A stretch of DNA of 64,000 nucleotides, taken from Dysidea avara (taxonomy: Eukaryota > Porifera > Demospongiae > Dictyoceratida > Dysideidae). The notes below the pieces were generated by a model that was not told where the DNA came from, searched no databases, and saw nothing but the letters and a program-made list of their open reading frames with translations. The stretch spans positions 31,124,973 through 31,188,972 of the forward strand of contig NC_089273.1 of NCBI RefSeq assembly GCF_963678975.1, in the 5' to 3' direction. Both the position numbers and the translations under genes were made by a program. Positions 1 to 12,649 of the stretch are shown one piece after another (position 1 is the stretch's first letter; each line of letters opens with the position of its first letter).

Positions 1-1557
1 AACTAGCCTGTCATTTGTAAAGTGATAGGTTTTAAAATTTCATATGGGTAACCATAGTATTTTTGCTTCAAAAGAGCATTTGTTGTTTTTTGATAGAGCC
101 TTCTGGCGAGGAATGGCTTGGCATTGAAGAAGACTGATCAGTGCCAGCTCAAGTCCGGAAGAAGAATATCTGATGATTGAGAAGCTAGAGGACAAAAGTA
201 TAGAAACGCACACATTTGATTATATACTTTTTCAATAATGTATTTGAGAAAGAACCAAGTCTCTAATCCATGAAATGTATAAGACTAGTTCTAGTTCAAA
301 TCGTAAAATTATAACTTGCAAACATAGCTAGCTAGCTGAACTATTGCTAAAGAGAGTTTAGGGACTGGCATGCTTTCCCCTTCGTGAATTTCTGATAGAA
401 ATCCAGCAAAACCACAAAAGTCTATGCTTTCTTTTTGACACGGATAGGTTTCGCTATATCTAAGTCGAATCATTCACAATTAATTTGGTATACACAGACT
501 ACATACATGCATACATACATATACGAACATTTTGTTGATCGTAAGTCTAGTAACCAGTCATACTACGAACGAGAACGCAAAACATTAACACCTACCGGCT
601 CCGAGTCTGTGTTTAATCACTTAGTGATCTTACCGGCTCGAAACAAACTTCATCAGCACCCAGGTCAGCACCACAAGGACTCCACTAAGTTGTTATACGG
701 CAAACAGTTCAACGTTGTACTGTGACACAACAAGTATTTCGCTCCTCTGACAACCGCTTTTCCTTACACATTATATATCAGGAAGTCAGGTGTTTCCGGA
801 AGTTTAGCTTCATAAATATTTTTTTCTGCTCGATACGGAAATGTTAGCTATTCATACGTACGTAGCTATATGCCTCCCGCGCATGGCTTAAATTAATCTA
901 TAATAATACCACAACTATGTCATACAGTATGGTAGTACTGTATATTAGGGATCATGGAGGTATGCTTTTTCTTATACCATCCTGGCATCTTGGAAGTATA
1001 CGTAACTAAGCCTAAAAATGTTTTCAGTGTGAGCCTAAATGCTTCCAATAATAGATTGCCACAAAAATTTTATTCAATGGAGTTTTCTACTGACTAACTG
1101 CCTGCCCAATGCCTTCAGACAAGCATAACTCAGTAACGGCTAAGGCTACGGGCTTGATTTTTTCACTGTTCAATGTCTGACAGGTGCCGTTGGCATACTG
1201 CAGTATGTACAACGCATACATGCATGCTTACCTTTGTCATCCTTTGTGTCCCATTGTTGGTTCACAGTAGCACAATAGCTTCCCTACATTTGTAAACAGA
1301 AATCTTTTGTATTTTTAATGGTGACTGGATTGATTGCAGAAGCGTTTCTCCTGCTGAAAACTAAGCATAATGGCCATGCACTTCAGTAATTGATAGTTGG
1401 AGTGTGTGTTCAGGTATGTTAGGAATTTTATGAGATCACAGTGGAAAAAGTAGGGAACAAGGGAGGTTTTGATAATTATGCTAGAAATTCAGTGGCAGCA
1501 GATACCTTATATCAGGAGTTAATAATGCCTCTCAACTACAGTATTATGTGACCAGGT
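1..1557. other. AT-rich stretch, no supported gene
   Basis: No exon with convincing splice sites or a recognisable protein was seen. Short open frames here are of chance length for this base composition. Confidence 0.5.
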
Positions 1558-1779
1558 TTGCATAAAGGGGTCTTCCACACACATCCAATTCATCAAGTTT
1601 GATAATTCATAACTTGAGATTGGAAAAATCCACTGACGTAAAATTAACTCAGTAGTGTGTGCCTGCATAGCTGAATGGTTTGAGAAAATATTTCTTGAAC
1701 ACTAAGTAATGGTCTTCCTTCCAAGTTCATAGATTTGCCAGGATGTGTGTGGAAGATCCCTTTTCCCAAATCCAGTCAC
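1558..1779. mobile_element. GTGACC-end MITE (subfamily b)
   Basis: The ends are inverted: GTGACCAGGTTTGCATAAAG on the left and the reverse complement of a GTGACTGGATTTGGG-type end on the right. The inner parts both contain TCCACACACATCC. The same ends occur at 28525, 61069 and 37481. Immediate flanks (TTAT and ATAA) do not form a clear target duplication. No coding capacity. Confidence 0.75.
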
Positions 1780-1824
1780 ATAATTATATTCACTAATAAT
1801 CAAGAGTGAATATAATTATGAAAA

Positions 1825-1888
1825 GGCACTATATACAATACTTTATTGTATATAGTATTGTAAAGAGGCACTATATACAATACTTTTT
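1825..1888. repeat. Small direct/inverted repeat
   Basis: GGCACTATATACAATACTTT is followed at once by its partial inverse (ATTGTATATAGTATTG), and the direct form then returns. The stretch could form a small hairpin. Confidence 0.6.
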
Positions 1889-2239
1889 ATGATAAATGCA
1901 TGATCATGATAATTGTGCAGAGTGTGAACATACAGTATGAAATTTACTTCAAAATTGTGGTAAAAGTTCTTGATTATATATGTATGTATAATACGCATAC
2001 GCATATTCTGCATGCATGCAAGCAGCAATATTTTGTTAGCTATAGTTAGACTGAATGATGCACTTAGTCCATGTTGTATTCTGCTACAGTAAGTGGTATC
2101 AAGGGCCTGGGACAGTAAGAACAGATAGGTCGGGGTTCCCAACCTATGTTTGTATACAAGATCTAGATTGCTATTAAACCAGTACTCAACTGGTCTTAAC
2201 AGCATGTATGCTGGGGATCTGGGGACATGCATGCCCCTA

Positions 2240-4750
2240 CCCTAGCTACTTTTGAAATAACAAGTTTGCAGCTAAACTGATCAATCAAAGTGTAACTCAA
2301 TGATAAATAATTTGTAGCTATCTATAATCTAATTGTTGCATGGGGGACATAGCAGTAGCTGTGACATAGCCACAGCTATTAAATAGCTACTGTAATATAA
2401 AGTCTCTTGTTGTTTGTTGTATACATAGTGTGATCTGTGCATGTTACTCCAGTAACTCCGATTCACTGATCACTACATAGTTAATAGCACCACTGCCATG
2501 TTGTTATTATGTGTATTGTGTTAGCATGCATTACTCTAGCATCTCATTTATGCTGGGATTGATTTCAGTCTTGGCAAAAACTTTCATATATCATATCATA
2601 AATCATATACTACTGATGATTTTATCAACTGCAGATAACTGGATATAGCCGTTCAAAAATACTCTATTCTGTTGAACTTTTTTTTTGCTGGTGTCATTGC
2701 AAGTGAAACAGAATTATTCTCTTTTACACCATTTTTTGCATTGTGCATGTGATTTCCAGCCTTTATTATCAGATTCAGGATCCAGGAGCTTCTGATCTAC
2801 AATGTATGGTTCTTTATATTATTGTAATTTTATAATGATGAAACATATCATACTCAGTAAACAATCAAGGAATCATTATTTACACAGTGGATGAATAATT
2901 AATTTGCATCTGTGCTTGAACCGTATCACTGGTCCCTCCTGACTCAAAAGAATCAGAGACAGCGTTTATTCTAGGATTTCTCCTATGGGGGGGAATCAGG
3001 AATTTTGGGGTGACCAGGTGCCTGAAAGTCCATAGTTGTCCAATTTCACTATAATTTGAAATAGTTGTGAAACTGGTTAGTCATTTACGTAAGCTGTGTA
3101 ATGAGTGTTAATTTTGATTTTTGGTGAAGCCAAATCCTATGGTTGGTAGAGCACAATGCATAGTGATGACATAATGATGTAATATCTAGGACAACCATGT
3201 GCACCTCATGTATGCAATTATCCTATTAGTAGTGCACTGTGTCTGGTGAATAAACAATTTGTGTGAGATCACTAAGATATTGTATTGATGATCATTACAT
3301 GTATAATACCGACTGCATGGGTGGATGTCTTCCAAGAAACTTATAGGCTATTTCAAATTGAATATTAGGGTATTTTCATGGTTAGGGATTTTTTAAATCA
3401 GGCTTTCTGAGGTTCAATCTGGCAGTATATTTGCTGACTGTACATGCCACTTTTTGAATATTTTACAAAATTACACTCTCTGAAAGGACATTTTAAGAAA
3501 CTGGGTAAACTTGGACTCTCATTGTATATGTACCCTAGGAGACGTTTAAAAATCAAATAATCTGATATTGAATCTGAGAGTGTTTTAAGGTTGCATATGC
3601 AACTCTTAACCTGAGAAAATTTTACATATTAAACACTCTTTAGATTGAATCTGAGAGTATTTTTAAAGTTTTGTGTGCCATTTTAAAAACAAGCTGAACC
3701 TAAGTATAGTGTAGCAGTCACTCACAATTTTAGGGGGTGAGTCAGAGATTTTAGGGGGGGGAAGTCCCCCCCTAACAGCCCTAGACTAAACACTGATCAG
3801 AGATATATACCTACATATATACAACTACAGTATGCATGCAGACACACAGCTACTAACATACACTGCATGCATACTCATAGTCTATATAAAAATAGATCAT
3901 GACCATTTCATCAATTGCAATACATTTGTAAATTAAAATCTGCAGTTGGCTGGGAGATCAACCCTACACTCCCACAGTATCTACCATTGGAACTCTATCC
4001 TTGGAAAAAATATTGATGTTGTTCCTGATTATTTGTAATCTTTCTATACTTATCATTTATACATGGTGTACTCAGCAAACCAGACTAATTTTATTAATGT
4101 GTAGTTACCTAATAATCAAAAGCTGGCTATATCCAGTGTCATATGGTTAAAGGTTGCATGGTCCCAAAAAGATCCCACCATCTCAGAGCTTCCTAGCATC
4201 TCAATCAAATGTACTGAAATCAGTGCACAAACAAAAGAGTTGTTTTTAACTGTAAGCTAAAACGTAGGCTCTCAAGCTTGTAAGAAAATGTTATAATTAC
4301 TACCTTTACCTCATTGACATATATAATGCATAGCCTTAACACTGACCTGTCAAAGTAACTGTTAGATACATCAGTTTATCTCAGTTGCATTATTTATGCC
4401 CTTCCTGTGTGGGGTCCTCCACTGTGTCAGTATCTGGAATGTATGCAAAATTATAGACTGCGCAGATGTCCAAGCAACCATCTACTGTTACTTCAAGCAT
4501 GTACGTATGTCAACACTGTTTATCCACTACCTGTCATGTAGAAAACTTATTCACTTTCAGTTCTCAGTCATAATAGTCTAATGTTTTATCAATACCATCA
4601 CGTCGAATGCATCCCTTTGTTAACTATGATTTGGCTTGGTCACTGTCATTTTCAATATAATACTAGGACAAATAATTATTTGCTAATTCACGAAGACTTC
4701 ACCTTTCATTTACTATAATATTTTTCAGGTGGATCCGGCATAATACATAT
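2240..4750. other. Non-coding AT-rich stretch
   Basis: I see no supportable gene. The interval holds degraded repeat-like pieces, for example the run of G followed by a run of C at about 3753-3773, and near-palindromic AT sequence. Confidence 0.4.
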
Positions 4751-4756
4751 AGACAA

Positions 4757-5229
4757 GTTGCCTATTTAGGGCGTGTCCCTTGTGTAACGCGAGAAAACGC
4801 GACTTTCCGTTTTACGCATGATTACAATGTTGGTCAAGAAGTCAACAAAAAACCCATTTTTAAAAATAGTTTAACAAACGTTTTTGGTTCTTCAAAGGTA
4901 CAAGATGAGTTAAAATCATCCATTCTATGATTCTAAGTAGTAGCAAAGTCTTACAAAGAATGTTTTCAGCGAGTTTTATCGCTTTCCAAAAACCCAAGAT
5001 TGAGAGAAAATCATCTTCTCGTTCAGCCTTCACCTTACACGTTGGATATGTTATAGCTCGAACCTTTCTCTATAACATACTTTCTGTTCTGAAGGCTGGC
5101 TAACTCTTGCTTGCTAAAGTTAACCGAAACGTTCATTTTCTCCAATAGCCGTAATACATTTTTGACTTAGCGAACTCGGAAAGTATGTGGAAAATTTACG
5201 GTAAAACGACCACGCCTTAAAAAGGCAAC
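4757..5229. mobile_element. MITE with GTTGCCT ends
   Basis: The left end GTTGCCTATTTAGGGCGTG matches the reverse complement of the right end (CACGCCTTAAAAAGGCAAC) with few differences. Sequence between is non-coding and more GC-rich than the flanks. The element ends about 9 bp before the next element at 5239. Confidence 0.7.
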
Positions 5230-5238
5230 CCGTCTATA

Positions 5239-5643
5239 GGGACCCGCCGATTATGCTGGCATAATAATGAGCATAATAGGTGAAGCATTGAGCATAATGA
5301 TAGCATAATAGGCAGACCACTTGTGTATTACCATAAATTCTTGCTTACTAAGTACATATCACAGAAAAAGATCGATATACTCTAATAGAACAGTCAGAGA
5401 ATAATCAGACATCTGACTGTTCTATTAGAGTATATCGATCTTTTCTGTGACATGCATTTTGACAAGCAAAGATTCAGAGTCTATGCTTCAGAAACTTACT
5501 GTTTTCCCATAAAGTGCAAATTTACTAGAAAAACATGGGAATTGAGGCATAAATATTGAGCATAATTTAAGCATAATAGGAAAAATTTTGAGCAGTGCAG
5601 CATAGTATACTAGGTAAAATAATGAGCATAATCGGCGGGTCCC
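5239..5643. mobile_element. TA-flanked MITE, GGGACCCGCC ends
   Basis: Perfect inverted ends GGGACCCGCCGATTATGCT and AGCATAATCGGCGGGTCCC are each flanked by TA, as expected of Tc1/mariner-type insertion. The interior has several AGCATAATAGG modules and a palindrome (5360-5449). The same AGCATAATAGG module builds the minisatellite at 12908. Confidence 0.8.
5360..5449. repeat. Palindrome carrying CTCTAATAGAACAGTCA
   Basis: Two arms of about 38 bp (5360-5397 and 5412-5449) are near-perfect inverse copies around a 14-bp loop. Each arm contains the dispersed motif TACTCTAATAGAACAGTCA in opposite orientation. Confidence 0.85.
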
Positions 5644-6534
5644 TAAATACATACCATCTTCTTTCCATCTTGCTATCCAAGACCTATACATAGCAATTCC
5701 ACCATAACTACCATGCATATTGCCTCAATGATCTGTAATTATAAGGTATTTGGTGTGTAATTATTGTCATCTGGTTGGTAATTAAGTTTTGTTTTGTTAT
5801 GTGTTCACTTGTAGTTACATTGTGCTTAGCAATTGTTTTTCTTATTTTGTTTTTGTACTGTACATATGGATATTTAATGTCACTGCATTTTGTCACTCCT
5901 GCAACGAAGTACCATTTAGTGCATAAACTTTCAAAAGTTTTGTTACCACCTGCCAAGGTACTGGTAACTACATATCTGCAGCACAGTGGAACACATGCAC
6001 CTTTATAACTATACTACTGATGACTTACTACTCATACATTTTGCCATTCACATGCATAATTGTGGCTGGTTGGAACTTATGTCATACCACACAACTTTCT
6101 TCCCACATATGCATGATTGATAAACTGCCAGGCCAATTAAAATTTATGTTATGTATACTATGATTGTTACAGTATATAAATCTAAGTGCCCCTATACATT
6201 GCTATAGTAGATATCCAACTTTCCCAGGATTGTATATAGCTACAGATGTATCTCAAAAGATCATCTCTCCATAAACACACATCACCAGTTCTTCAGAAAT
6301 AAATTCCTTCCCTGAAGCCATGGTTACTCCAATTTCTATGACACACTTATGTGTATGAACACTATTCACAACTTTGACCACACAGCTAGTATTATGAAGA
6401 CTACTGCATGGTAAGCATGCAATCAGCCAGTGTTAACTGCTAGCTCTGGAAAGGCTTGATGCCATTTGCCACTAAACCAGCAAAGAAATATGAGTTCCTA
6501 TGGATACGTACATATACATGAAATTGACAAGGAA

Positions 6535-7440
6535 AAAAACGTCCTGACTGTCTGGCAGAGTCCTGTAAGCGTTGGAGCATCAATTGGGTGACTGTAGGTC
6601 AGCGTTGAAACCGGGTCGGGTCATCCGGGTCATCCGGGTCAACCGGGTCACATTTTCTCCGGGTCATCCGGGTCTGACCCGGTTTACAAATTATCCGGGT
6701 CTGACCCGGATTGGATCACGTGAGAAACTAAATTGATCGTTTAACGACGTGGAACCTATAAACGCTAGTCGCGTAGCTCTTTCGTGAGCCACGCCCACTT
6801 ATCGCGTTACAAACACACGCTCAGCCACGCCCATTTATTAGTAAGTGCAGTCTGTAGCATGTAACTGTGTCCGTTGCTGTGTGCAAGCTTATGTGGAGCC
6901 ACGCCCACTAATCGATTATTGTATGAGTTGTATATAGTCTAGGTCTAGTCTGGATAAGTACTTTGTGAGCCACACCCATTTTATTATATTGGGAAAATGC
7001 AATACGGGTATGTACGAAGCCACACCCAATTGCTGTCTGTAAACTCACAGTAACTACGTGGAACCAAACCCACTGACTGATTTTAAATTATAAACTTACC
7101 GGCGTAGTTATCACATAACTACTCGTTTACTCAACATGAATCGAACGCTAAAAACGTAGTCTCGCTCACTCAAGAATACCCGAAACATAGCTCTTATCGC
7201 GCGCCTCGGCTTAATTTAATCCGGGTCAATCCGGGTCACATCCGGGTCAAATCCGGGTCAGTGGGTCATCCGGGTCAGCAGTAGTGACCCGGTTTCAACG
7301 CTGCTGTAGGTTCGAGGCTGCCAAGGTCCAGTTATGGATTTTTTCTCCTTTCTGCATGCATCTTTTCAAACATAGTTAATATAACAACTTTAAACAGGCT
7401 GTAGAACCAGGTGTCCTACAGATACTTACCAAGTGAACTA
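6535..7440 (+). mobile_element. tRNA-derived SINE, split by a MITE
   Basis: Read across the insertion at 6600-7303, the sequence has an A-box-like TGGCAGAGTCC and then a B-box-like GGTTCGAGGC, followed by GGTCCAGTTATGGATTTT and CAGGCTGTAGAACCAGGTG. The same 3' body occurs at about 15695-15815. This fits a pol III SINE; the exact 3' end is uncertain. Confidence 0.6.
6600..7303. mobile_element. hAT-type MITE with 8-bp target duplication
   Basis: Inverted ends CAGCGTTGAAACCGGGTC and GACCCGGTTTCAACGCTG are flanked by a perfect 8-bp duplication CTGTAGGT (6592-6599 and 7304-7311). An 8-bp duplication and ends beginning CAG are typical of the hAT superfamily. Both ends carry tandem CCGGGTCAT/A units, and the interior has about six spaced GCCACGCCCA-like motifs. 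There is no transposase, so it is non-autonomous. A second copy lies at 53999-54624. Confidence 0.9.
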
Positions 7441-7999
7441 CAAACATTGAGAAAGGCTAGGGTAGTATGATGTTAAGAATACAAGTAGTGAGCTTGAATT
7501 CTACTGTTGGAGGGAAAGGCGAGGGGGATAAGCAAGAGGCACAAGGGAAGAAAGGATCTGACTTTTCAGAAATTTAAGTACCACTTTTGGGCTGTATATA
7601 ATAGTGGTACAAAACTTCAATACATAGATGTGTTACACATTAGAAGCTTTGGTTCAATGTCCACCATTAGTACTACCACCTAGTAGCTATTCTTGTTGGT
7701 TGTCAAGATAAACACTTAAATTATTATATCAGTTTAATAATATTTTTCAGAACAAGTCTATAATGTACCAGTACAGATCTAGAGATGACAAGAGATTACA
7801 AAACTCCCAAAGTTTCAGCATCTTTCAAACTCCTACTGTACCTGTGAACTGGGTTCTTGAGGAGCATCAGCTACTTGAGTGAAAGAACTCAAATATATCG
7901 GCAGTTTTATTATCTCACAATCAAATTTACAGTTCTTCAAAATATATACAGAGTTGCAAGGATGTGATGGTAGCTGGGTTAAAATGCAACAGTTTTCAA

Positions 8000-8212
8000 A
8001 TAACAACAATTCAGATGAATTTGGTGCCAAATCCTAGTGAAACTTGGTTGAGGTAACACAACTTCATCTGAATTGAATTTGTACCATCAAGCTATAATCA
8101 CAGTCATTTTTAGGCCGCTGCTTTCAATTTTCACAACTTCTATTGTCCTGGCCTTTTAGAAGGGGTGTACCATACCCTTATTTACAACTTGGTTGTTTTG
8201 GTTTAGATAATA
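8000..8212. repeat. Degraded copy of the 61461 palindromic family
   Basis: AATTTGGTGCC, then CACAGTCATTTTTAGGCCGC and TTGGTTGTTTTGGTTTAGATA, follow the order of one arm of the palindrome at 61461-61778. Divergence is high and boundaries are approximate. Confidence 0.45.
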
Positions 8213-8705
8213 TATTGTGGGTAACCCAACAATTGAGCCCCACCTATGCAGTACTGTGTATCACAACCACACTCTTCAGGCGCATTGGTATGTACATACA
8301 TACATAGACATTATACTTTGATCAAGAGTAAATAATTTACTCTTGCTATGATGTATATACGGTGTGTGTGTGTGTGTGGACACATGTGTGTGTACAGTGC
8401 ACGAGTGTATGGGTGGTGTGGATATTAAAATTAATTTTATATTACTGGCAACAACCCTGTCCATGAGGTGCAGACCATGCAGACAGAGACATTTATACTA
8501 GCTTTGCAAGTCAATTAGAAACAGAGAAATTGTATCATAAATACATTTCATGCATGCGTTAGTGCTATGCAATGGGAAGAGGAACCTTTGTTTGAATTCT
8601 TTGAGTTAGGTACACCCTTTTCCTATCCAGTAACTCCTGGTGATCTTTCATCTTGCGTGTACATAATTAAAAGGTTTCCACATAAGGGTATTTAGCACCC
8701 TTTGA

Positions 8706-9438
8706 TTACAGAATATCTTCTTCCAAAAATACATTAAGGCTCTTGTAATTGGCAGAGTAAATAAATACTACAACCACACCATACACACAGATAACAACCA
8801 ACAATTCACCAGCAAGAATGAGAGCTGTCTTTAATGGATCTTGAATGAATGCCAGTGAAACAAAAGGAATAAGTGTCCCAAGTAAGCAATACTTAGAGAG
8901 GTCAAACAATGCATGACATATTCCCTCAAGAAGAACTGTTTTCTTTTGTAACGATATACAATATGAAATATTATTAAGTATATCATGGTAATAATGAAAG
9001 TGAAGCTAAGAGCAACAGATGAGGGAGCTGGAACATCTTCTTCTTCAAGTAACTCCTCACGATGTTTGATCAATTCTGAGGCAGCAACTAAATGAAAAGC
9101 AATCAATGGCATAACTGCTATAGCAGCTGTGATACCTTTAGCAACATCATGAGGATACTTTAGTTTATCAAGTGCGTTTCAAACTTGATCAATTTTGGAG
9201 AGATAGTCCCTTTTATATCCTTCTTAGATTTATCTATAGCTGGAAAAATCCATGTGTATGTTGTCAAGCAGAGAAAGACATAGAGAAGACTGCTCAATAC
9301 TTCCAAGTAAAACAACATGGCATATATAGTTCAATAATGGACGTCCTCATCTGAATTACTCTGTGTCTGAAAATAATACTTGCTGGCTAAGTCAAGATCT
9401 AGTTCTTCAACATATCTTCCTTGTGCATGCATTCTGCT
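8706..9438 (-). pseudogene. Multi-pass membrane protein, broken
   Basis: On the minus strand an exon appears to begin at 9438, after the acceptor TTTTCTTCGCAG. It reads through acidic sequence, then about five hydrophobic segments (for example GITAAIAVMPLIAFHLVAA and ALILAGELLVVICVYGVV), and ends at EEDIL-stop. The reading frame changes near 9170 and 8930 and meets a stop at about 9331-9333, so no continuous product can be read. Between the breaks the protein pattern is clear: charged loops separate the hydrophobic helices, and one loop reads REELLEEEDVPAP. I do not recognise the family. It is either a decayed gene copy or a gene with unrecognised small introns or sequencing indels. The acceptor argues against a processed retrocopy. 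Confidence 0.5.
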
Positions 9439-10154
9439 CTGCGAAGAAAAGATGGGAGTATACCAGTTACTATTTTACAAAACATTGAGTAATGTTAGTG
9501 GTAATGATATTGCTGTGAAACGTGTGTATAATGGTCACCTTTGGACCAGAAAGTTTCAAACTTTGCATACAGGTAACTGCTATAAAACCCTGCTGTGCAT
9601 TCTGTGGTTAGCAGCATTTTACTGATTATGCACAAGTAATTACTACTAAGAGGTTTGCGCAAACCATAAATTTTCTGTTTTGTCAACAAGCTGTACAGAA
9701 TCAACAGCAATGCTAATAGCTGTTGAATAAAAATTTAAGTAATGGTGCCATATAGAGTATAATAGGCAGGAAGTGTGATATAATTGAAACTTTATTGAAA
9801 CAGTGCCAATTGTCAATTGTAGCGTCAGATTATTGGCTGAACAAGTTTTACAGTGACCAATATTAGCCCCTGTGCTATGGAGAATTGAAATTACTGCATG
9901 TATACAGTTATTCCTTAGCTGGCCACTATACCCATTAGACTTAATGCAGACCACAAGTGCATACATTTATATGGGAAAACATTTGAGACTTCGTGACCAT
10001 TGCCATTATAAATAATCACAGGCCACAGCTCAAACCTTTTGTTGTTTAAAACAAATCCTAGTGACAATTACAGATATACAATGATTAAACTAACCTGATG
10101 TAAAATCAGGGGGGAAAAATACTCAGTCACTAAGAAGTGTACAATGCTAAAGTG

Positions 10155-10690
10155 TCAAAAAAAGTTGTCCGAAAACGTGACCTCCCCACCGAATTCCCAA
10201 AACTCTTCACCACTGAACCACTTCTGTCAGCTGTTCAGTTCACTTAATTTCTAGTCAACTTTACACTGTTATTTTACAAATCTTTACATATCTGTGTATA
10301 ATCTTCTAACATTTGCAGTAATAAAGGAACACTAAAAGTTCATAATATCTACCAATGGAAACTCTAGATTGTTCTAGAGCAATCTATGAGTGTTCTATTA
10401 GAATTCTCAAAAAGGTGCACTCTTAGAGTATTTCAAAAATATTTAACAAATAGTCAAATAAACTCCTCAATTACTATTCATGTCAAAAAAGTTGTCCATG
10501 GTTTGGTTTGAACCAGGGACTTCAGATCTACAATTCCACTACTGTCAGCTGTTCAGCTCTAAAATGAAAGTTCTAGTTTAAACCTACTTTACTTAATATT
10601 AAAACTTCATTACTGTCAGACCTTCAGTGCTGGTCACTGTAAAGTACTAATAACAATAATAACAATAGATCTACCATTGGGAAATCTGCT
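10155..10690 (-). mobile_element. SINE-like fragments
   Basis: Two similar blocks (about 10155-10250 and 10488-10566) share GTCAAAAAA(A)GTTGTCC and CTGTCAGCTGTTCAG. On the minus strand the second holds a B-box-like GGTTCAAACC. A 3' block, CAGACCTTCAGTGCTGGTCA, follows at 10618 and recurs at 43114 and, inverted, at 40580 and 54950. I interpret this as decayed tRNA-derived SINE sequence. Confidence 0.5.
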
Positions 10691-11299
10691 ACAGTAATCT
10701 ATGAGTGCTGCATTAGCGCTGTAAAAAATGTGCACTCTATTACAGTATTACAATTGGTCAAATGAACTATTCAATATGATGCAATTGCAACTTCTGTCTT
10801 CCATAATCATCATGGTATCTGTAAGGAAGAAGAAATGTGTAAACCAATGCCAGCATGCTCTACAGAAGTGTTCTGCTTTCCTTGAACATTACAAACAATA
10901 CCTTATGCAGTCTAAGTTGTGGTTCATTATACTATGCAGCGACTGTTCTGTTCAATTAAAGGCAATTAGTTACTGTTCTATTAGAGTATCCTGGTCTTCA
11001 ATGACACACCTTTTTGAAATTCTGAAGAAGGCATGGAATCATGCACATCTTAGTTCAATAAAATTTGGTGCATTTAGCTATGACATAATATTTGTTTTCA
11101 ATTTTGTACAAGTGCATTTTGCTCCTTTTTGTCTTCCTATTATTCCAGAAAGAAATTTACACAATTCTATTTGCAAGCTGCTGAAAGCCGTCTTAATCAT
11201 GTAGCTGTTATGATCATGTACTGCAGGGTTGAATACAGGTCGAATCATCTATGTCACATTTTGTCAGCAATTATCTGTTTTATAAGGGATTAATAAATT

Positions 11300-11547
11300 G
11301 TGACTGGGCCAGCAAAAACAGGGCATGTGGGCACAAACTACATCCTGTCACACTACAGGCCATATCTCAGTATTGGAACAGAATATTTGCATTCTCTAAC
11401 TTGCATCATAATACCAATTAAATGCTTACTAAGAGCTTAAGATTGCATTGCCATAGCACAATGGTACAAAAGGTTATGAGTGATGAAAGTTTGAAAAAGT
11501 AGGAAAAAATCATGTGCCCACATGCCCTATTTTTGCAGACCAGTCAC
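11300..11547. mobile_element. GTGACC-end MITE (subfamily a), TSD AATT
   Basis: The inverted ends carry GTGACTGGGCC / CAGTCAC, with GGGCATGTGGGCAC just inside. The element is flanked by the perfect 4-bp duplication AATT (11296-11299, 11548-11551). It is about 248 bp and closely related to the copy inside the transposase gene at 35098. Confidence 0.9.
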
Positions 11548-12649
11548 AATTAACAAGATCATTTGCACTGATGGAAATGGAGTAAGTAGGATTCTAGGTA
11601 AACAGGAATGTAAAGCAGGAATGGAAACAACCAAGAGAAAAAGTAAAGGTCATCATGCTAATGCAAAGGTTGGATTTACAACACAATGCTTCTTTGCAGT
11701 ATTGTTGGATCCTTCCACTAAAACGATCGGTATACTCTAATAGATCAATCACCTGCAGTAAAACACTCTAATAGAGCAGTCGAACATGTTCAACTATGCC
11801 ACCACTTGGACCTGCATTGAAAGCCTGTGAATTGATGGACTATAGCTAGTATAGGTTAGGCACAGTATATGGACTAGCGAAGTTGTCAAAACTGAAAACT
11901 AGCTACTCCCTTAAAACTATAAACATTTTGAAAGATAAAATAATTGAGTATGCAGAGGTTTACAAGATAAACTGACAGTGCCTGCATAGAGCAGTGGGAA
12001 GTTGTACCAGACTGCCACAGTCATATGATAAACACATCATGGGGTATGTAAAAGCTGTACTATAATTATGTGTCAAGCTGAGATGGAATCAATAAGGAGA
12101 CTAAGGACAATATAAACAGTCATGGGGGGAGGTGCTGCAGCCTGAAACCAACTGCATGCTTCATATCCCATCATTATAATTTCCTATTTAGAAGCAGCAG
12201 AAACAGCTTACAAAGCTGAGGCACTGTCAGCTAATTAGAAACTAGAATACTTTGAGAACCTCTTCATGTTTAATAGTTAAGTTTTTGGTTAAAAGAATAT
12301 ATATATAGCTAGAATATTGCATCACTGCAGGGTAGTATAGTCAACAGCTGCATATTCAGGGAGGGGTGTGATAGCTGCATAATTATGTAGAGTGAAGTAT
12401 CAATTATCAAGCAATTTTTCGAACAGCTGCTGCTCACTTCCTATATATAAATCCAGCAACTTAAGTTATTGTACCACAAAGTAGGCTACACTAGCAGCAA
12501 CTATCCTCCAATAATCAGCTATGTATACATTGACATAATACACCAAAGCATTGTCAACATACTGTATTTCAAAATTCTCCTGGGGAAATCATGCAGGAGA
12601 AAAAGGATAGGCCTAAAATAATGCAAACCACTGTGGAATGCTGGAAATA

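Noticed and set aside
10728..11204. 158-codon open frame
   Set aside because: No splice sites, no recognisable domain, and it overlaps dispersed motifs; length is possible by chance in this region, though not excluded as coding.
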